64,000 nucleotides of DNA, from NCBI RefSeq assembly GCF_900635455.1, contig NZ_LR134116.1:124001-188000 (forward strand), given 5' to 3'. Below are positions 59,899 to 64,000 of this stretch, in pieces (within the stretch, counting starts at the first letter, position 1; each line of letters opens with the position of its first letter). The translations under genes and the position numbers were made by a program. The notes beneath the pieces are model-generated. The model made no database searches. It was not told the origin of the DNA and saw only the letters and a program-made list of their open reading frames with translations. Origin of the DNA: Yersinia intermedia (GTDB lineage Bacteria; Pseudomonadota; Gammaproteobacteria; Enterobacterales; Enterobacteriaceae).

Positions 59899-61725
59899 CT
59901 AAGGCGTTACTGGTTTGCCATCGACAGTCACGTTTTTCACGTCGCTGAAGTGCCAAGGGGTATCACCCCGTAACTCAGTAAAGACCACGTTATTAAATTC
60001 GCTGTCACGTAAATCACTGATAGCGGTTGGGTTTACCCGTTTTAATTGCACATTGTTGACGTGTACCAAACGGTGCCAGGCTTGGTTTGCCGTGTCGCCT
60101 TTGATTTCAATCACGGCGTTTTTGCCGGTCGTATTATCTAATGTCACATTGTTTACTGTGAAATCATAGAATTGAGCCGGTATTTTGGCCGGTGGATAGT
60201 CGATATTGGCATTACTGTCGGCATAATCCAGCGTCATCACTACTGCCTGTTTGGCCAAATCGCGCATGGCATTATTACGGAATGTCACGTTGCGGGCACC
60301 GCCACCAATGGTGCTGGTGCTCTTGGCTCGCAGGCCAATATCAGTAAGATACATCACGTTATTTTCCGCCAGAATATCCTCAATCCAGGCACCGGTATGG
60401 CTACCGGTGACAATGGCACCATGCCCCATACGGAAATAGTTATTAAACAGCCATGCACCTTTCATCGGTTCTTGCTGTTGCGCTTTCTCCCCAGTACCGG
60501 CAGCAAAATTGATGCAGTCGTCGCCAGTATCAAAGAAGTTATTAAATACCATTACGTTCTGACTATTACCAAACTCGATACCATCACCGTTGTTCGCATC
60601 ATAAGTTTGATGAATTAAACCGTTGGCGACCACGTTATGGTTTTCCAGGTTCATGATGCCGTGGAATGCGGGGTTACGTACGGTAAAGCCTGCCAGATAG
60701 ACGTTTTCTACGCCACGTAATGTCATCAGGCTAGAGCGACGTTGACCATAGGCATTTTTCAAATCCATACCATCAGCAACGGCCTTCTCAACCTGATTCT
60801 TAGCCAGAATGCCATCTTCATGCACTTTGCTGTTTTTACTCGCCACATATTGCGGCAATGGATGGCCTAGCTCATCGGTAATTTCAGCCGTTTTTGCTCG
60901 CTGCCAGCCATTACCGTCAATCACCCCTGAACCGGTAATACGGATGTTGCGAAAAGTTCCCGGCGCACTTTTATGTGGGTCAATGGCATTGATCAGTGAG
61001 GCCGGGCGTTCAATTGTGGAATAAGGATATAAAAGGTAGCCCGCAGGATAATCATCAGGGTTTTCTGAGCCTAATAATGTTGCACCCGCCTGCAGGTTGA
61101 GGGTCATATCACTTTTTAACCACAACGCGCCACTTTTGAAGATACCCGCAGGGATTTCAACCCGACAGCCCGGTTTGCAACTATCAATCGCCTGTTGAAT
61201 AGCCTTGGTATTCAGTGTATTGCCATCATTAACTGCGCCAAAATCGCGTACATTAACGATTTGTGGTTTGGCGCTGGTTTTTGCCGTAACAAGATTGCTG
61301 GCAGCAGATAACGAGCCATCAGCATATTGGGCTTTTACCGTGAATTGATAGCGAGTATTGGGTTTCAGACCCTCTACTGTGAAGTTTTGTAGCACAATCT
61401 TATGCTGGAAATTATCTTTATCATTAGCATAAAAGTGATCGATATAGGGCTTGGCGGGCGAGAATTTATTATTGTTATCACTGGCTTTGCCCAGCAACTT
61501 TCCAGCAGAATAAACTTGATAATCAACAATTTTACCGGTGTTTTCAGGTGCTTTCCATACCAATACAATACTGCTCTCATCATAAGCCAGCGTAGGAACT
61601 TGTAGCTGTTGAGGGGCATCGTGGTGGTTTGTTTTAGCGGCAATTGCTGTTGGGGCACTGGCTATCAGACTGGACATTATTACCAACATCGCCAGGCTAT
61701 GTGGATGTTGAATCTGTGCTCGCAT
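59899..61725 (-). CDS. pehX: Exopolygalacturonase, GH28 (PehX-like)
   Basis: A 608-residue secreted pectinase releasing digalacturonate or galacturonate from the chain end. Signal peptide MRAQIQHPHSLAMLVIMSSL then IASAPTAIA; fibronectin-III-like domain (about 45-150); GH28 parallel beta helix with NNGDGIEFGNSQN, TGDDCINFAAGTG (catalytic Asp residues), GHGAIVTGSHTG and RAKSTS. It corresponds to the exopolygalacturonase known in Y. enterocolitica and Dickeya PehX. ATG 61725 has GAGG 6 bases upstream. A KdgR-like box lies just before. Inserted between rep and gppA, adjacent in E. coli. Confidence 0.92.
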   Translation of the reverse strand: MRAQIQHPHSLAMLVIMSSLIASAPTAIAAKTNHHDAPQQLQVPTLAYDESSIVLVWKAPENTGKIVDYQVYSAGKLLGKASDNNNKFSPAKPYIDHFYANDKDNFQHKIVLQNFTVEGLKPNTRYQFTVKAQYADGSLSAASNLVTAKTSAKPQIVNVRDFGAVNDGNTLNTKAIQQAIDSCKPGCRVEIPAGIFKSGALWLKSDMTLNLQAGATLLGSENPDDYPAGYLLYPYSTIERPASLINAIDPHKSAPGTFRNIRITGSGVIDGNGWQRAKTAEITDELGHPLPQYVASKNSKVHEDGILAKNQVEKAVADGMDLKNAYGQRRSSLMTLRGVENVYLAGFTVRNPAFHGIMNLENHNVVANGLIHQTYDANNGDGIEFGNSQNVMVFNNFFDTGDDCINFAAGTGEKAQQQEPMKGAWLFNNYFRMGHGAIVTGSHTGAWIEDILAENNVMYLTDIGLRAKSTSTIGGGARNVTFRNNAMRDLAKQAVVMTLDYADSNANIDYPPAKIPAQFYDFTVNNVTLDNTTGKNAVIEIKGDTANQAWHRLVHVNNVQLKRVNPTAISDLRDSEFNNVVFTELRGDTPWHFSDVKNVTVDGKPVTP

Positions 61726-61741
61726 TGTTACCTCTTTCAAA

Positions 61742-61759
61742 AAAGAAACGTTGTTTTAT
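61742..61759 (-). promoter_or_regulatory. KdgR-like operator
   Basis: AAAGAAACGTTGTTTTAT closely fits the palindromic KdgR consensus (AATRAAAYRNTGTTTYATT type) and lies about 20-35 bases before the exopolygalacturonase start. A weaker half-like site CACAATGTTTC follows at 61769. KdgR represses pectin genes until keto-deoxygluconate is present. Confidence 0.6.
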
Positions 61760-61879
61760 AAAAATACACACAATGTTTCTTTTTTAAGCTGAGGATGATC
61801 ACAATCTGATTGTTTTGTAGCGATTTCAGTGTGAAGGGCGGTGGGAGAGGGCGACCAGGGCCACCCAATAACAAAGAAT

Positions 61880-63376
61880 TTAATTAAGTTCTTCTAATGA
61901 CAGCGGCCATTGGACATAACTCTGCCAATGACTTTCCTGTTCCAGCGCTTCTGCTCGATAAGGGTGCTGTTGTAGCCAGCCATGGGGTAGCAGCACATAA
62001 AGAGCCTCGCCCTTGGCCCGTAGCCTGACGGCTGGCAAAGTATCATCCCGCCGGCGGCTGGAGAAGATAATCGCCAGACGCAGTATCCGGCACAGATGCT
62101 GTGCCATATCTACCGGCAACGCATTCTGCTGATTCAATAGGGATAAATCGAGAGTATCACTCTGATTTTGCAATAATGCGGACAGTAATAGCTTTTGCGC
62201 GGGGGTAAAACCGGGTAAGTCCAGATTGCGGATCAGATAAGCAGCATGTTGGGGAGCGCGTTTAAAATCGACACTTAGGCCAATTTCATGAATCAAACAG
62301 GCATTTTGCAATAACTCCCGACATCGGTTATCGAGATGCCACTCTTTTTCTACTTGTAGTAAAAAATTATCGGCCAACTTGCTCACGCGCTTAGCTTGTT
62401 CGATATCGAGTAAATAGCGGCGCTGCAAATTTCGTACTGTCCGGCTACGAATATCCAGTTCGACCGGTAAATGGAGCATGCCATAGACCAGCCCTTCGCG
62501 CAGCGCACCGCCAGCCAGTGTCATACTGTCAATTGCCAGCTCCTGGAATATCGCAATCAAGATAGACAAACCACTTGGGAAAACCAGTGCCCGTTCGAGC
62601 GTGAGACCGGGGATCTCCAGTTCTTCCAACTTGCCGCACTGAATCGCTCTTTGCTTGAGTTGCTGCAATTTGGTCAGCGTGATCAGTTCATCCATGCCCT
62701 GAGCAACCATAATTTCTTGTAGAGCCTGAACCGTGCCAGAGGCACCGACGCAGATTTGCCAACCATGGTCACGAAAACGTTTCGCGACCGGTTTGATCAT
62801 CTCACGTGCTGCCAGTTCAGCCCGTTCAAAATTGTCTTTTGCCAGATTGCGATCGCTAAAATAACGTTCCAGCCAGGTGACACAACCCATTGATAAACTA
62901 ACCAGAATGTTCGCTTGAGCACCATTGCCGGTGACCAGTTCGGTGCTACCACCGCCGATATCCACCACCAGGCGTTGCTCAGGCCCGCCGGTGGTATGTG
63001 CTACACCGTGATAAATCAGACGAGCTTCTTCTTCGCCACTGATAACCTGAATCGGACAACCAAGAATGTCGGTTGCAGTTTGCAGGAACTCTTCAGCATT
63101 CGAGGCCAAACGCAGGGTTGCAGTTGCAACCACCCGGATCTGGTCCAAAGGAATGTCCTGCAAACGTTCTGAAAAAAGTTTCAGACATTGCCAGCCGCGT
63201 TCCATCGCTTCTTGTGATAAATGGTTTTGGTTATCCAGACCAGCCGCCAGGCGGACTTTCCGCTTGATGCGGGCCAACGTCTGGATACTGCCTGCCACCT
63301 CACGTACTACCAACATATGGAAACTGTTGGAGCCAAGATCGATGGCAGCATAAAGTGAGGTGGAACTTAGCATCAT
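61880..63376 (-). CDS. gppA: GppA guanosine pentaphosphatase/exopolyphosphatase
   Basis: A 498-residue Ppx/GppA-family enzyme that converts pppGpp to ppGpp. Family motifs [37 protein letters not shown], and SLSMGCVTW, with the C-terminal HD-like helical region. ATG 63376 or 63373. It starts 3 bases after the rhlB stop, the same order as E. coli, so the two are probably co-transcribed. Confidence 0.95.
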   Translation of the reverse strand: MMLSSTSLYAAIDLGSNSFHMLVVREVAGSIQTLARIKRKVRLAAGLDNQNHLSQEAMERGWQCLKLFSERLQDIPLDQIRVVATATLRLASNAEEFLQTATDILGCPIQVISGEEEARLIYHGVAHTTGGPEQRLVVDIGGGSTELVTGNGAQANILVSLSMGCVTWLERYFSDRNLAKDNFERAELAAREMIKPVAKRFRDHGWQICVGASGTVQALQEIMVAQGMDELITLTKLQQLKQRAIQCGKLEELEIPGLTLERALVFPSGLSILIAIFQELAIDSMTLAGGALREGLVYGMLHLPVELDIRSRTVRNLQRRYLLDIEQAKRVSKLADNFLLQVEKEWHLDNRCRELLQNACLIHEIGLSVDFKRAPQHAAYLIRNLDLPGFTPAQKLLLSALLQNQSDTLDLSLLNQQNALPVDMAQHLCRILRLAIIFSSRRRDDTLPAVRLRAKGEALYVLLPHGWLQQHPYRAEALEQESHWQSYVQWPLSLEELN

Positions 63377-63379
63377 TTA

Positions 63380-64000
63380 TCAGCTCGGTCGCTTACGGTT
63401 ATTCCGTGGTGCACCACTGCGACGTGGGGCAGAGTTACGGCGTGGGCCATTACCGGTACGGGTACGGGCCAGACGTTTTGGCGCCGGCAAATCAGTTAAT
63501 AACGCATCGCTATTATATTTGCTTACCGGAATGCTATGACCGGTGTAGGTCTCAATAGCCGGTAAGTTTAACGCGTACTCTTCACATGCCAGGCTGATGG
63601 AATGACCGCTTTCGCCAGCACGACCGGTACGGCCAATGCGGTGAACATAGTCTTCACAGTCGTCAGGCAGGTCATAGTTGAACACATGGGTTACCAGTGG
63701 AATGTGCAGACCACGGGCGGCAACATCGGTAGCAACCAGAATATCCAAATCACCTTTAGTGAAATCTTCCAGAATACGCAGGCGTTTTTTCTGTGCCACA
63801 TCACCGGTCAGTAAACCAACACGATGACCATCAGCAGCCAAATGGCCCCAGATCTCTTCACAACGATGTTTGGTATTGGCAAAAATAATGCAGCGATCTG
63901 GCCACTCTTCTTCAATCAACGTCTGAAGCAGACGCATTTTTTCTTCATTTGAAGGGTAGAACAGCTCTTCCTGAATGCGGTGGCCGGTTTTTTGTAACGG
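63380..64000 (-). CDS. rhlB: RhlB DEAD-box RNA helicase, C-terminal part
   Basis: The frame is open to the right edge; the N-terminal DEAD half lies outside. Visible are the helicase C domain motifs ([52 protein letters not shown]) and a basic tail ([14 protein letters not shown]) for RNA and RNase E binding. RhlB is the helicase of the RNA degradosome. Just upstream of gppA on the same strand. Confidence 0.95.
   Translation of the reverse strand, partial: PLQKTGHRIQEELFYPSNEEKMRLLQTLIEEEWPDRCIIFANTKHRCEEIWGHLAADGHRVGLLTGDVAQKKRLRILEDFTKGDLDILVATDVAARGLHIPLVTHVFNYDLPDDCEDYVHRIGRTGRAGESGHSISLACEEYALNLPAIETYTGHSIPVSKYNSDALLTDLPAPKRLARTRTGNGPRRNSAPRRSGAPRNNRKRPS

Overview
The window is chromosomal DNA of a Yersinia species, most like the Y. 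enterocolitica group. Reasons: a complete rRNA operon, ilv, oxyR, btuB, rep and gppA genes in enterobacterial order, a Has haemophore locus whose HasA resembles the Y. pestis protein, a GH28 exopolygalacturonase between rep and gppA, and Yersinia-type palindromic repeats. No phage structural genes, transposases or CRISPR arrays were seen.

Layout. 1-7115: haem acquisition locus, with the 3' end of hasR, three tandem hasA paralogues, the type I secretion pair hasD-hasE, and hasB. 7197-7773: hicA-hicB toxin-antitoxin pair. 7992-11530: a redox block with an Lpd-like oxidoreductase, a peroxiredoxin-glutaredoxin fusion and divergent oxyR. 11513-18554: sthA, fabR, yijD, trmA, a cobalamin riboswitch, btuB and murI. 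18606-24762: rRNA operon (16S, tRNA-Ile, tRNA-Ala, 23S, 5S, tRNA-Asp, tRNA-Trp). 25247-29802: YtfQ/R/T-YjfF-type sugar ABC importer. 29789-32823: hdfR, maoP, comM. 33191-43372: ilvL leader and attenuator, ilvGMEDA, an unrecognised AT-rich gene, ilvY, ilvC. 43490-50373: bacteriocin locus. 50386-56704: chaperone-usher fimbrial operon. 57307-64000: ppiC, rep, exopolygalacturonase, gppA and the 3' part of rhlB.

The most interesting region is 43490-50373. It encodes a 939-residue chimeric colicin: an E-colicin-like translocation domain with a duplicated TolB-box-like segment, a coiled-coil middle, an S-type pyocin domain and an HNH DNase domain, followed by its Im protein. Downstream are three promoterless C-terminal toxin/immunity cassettes. 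Each starts in one of two near-identical junction sequences that also occur inside the main gene, so they look like a silent reservoir of alternative warheads. A phage Q-like antiterminator follows. The same roughly 77-bp element lies upstream of the antiterminator gene and upstream of a strong terminator that precedes the bacteriocin, an arrangement that suggests control by processive antitermination rather than by LexA.

Other notable points: two of the three HasA paralogues lack the haem-ligating tyrosine and its histidine partner; the fimbrial usher has an A10 tract that puts its signal peptide out of frame (phase variation, decay or sequencing error); and, compared with E. coli, the rRNA operon joins the left flank of rrnB (btuB-murI) to the right flank of rrnC (tRNA-Asp-tRNA-Trp-hdfR-ilv).
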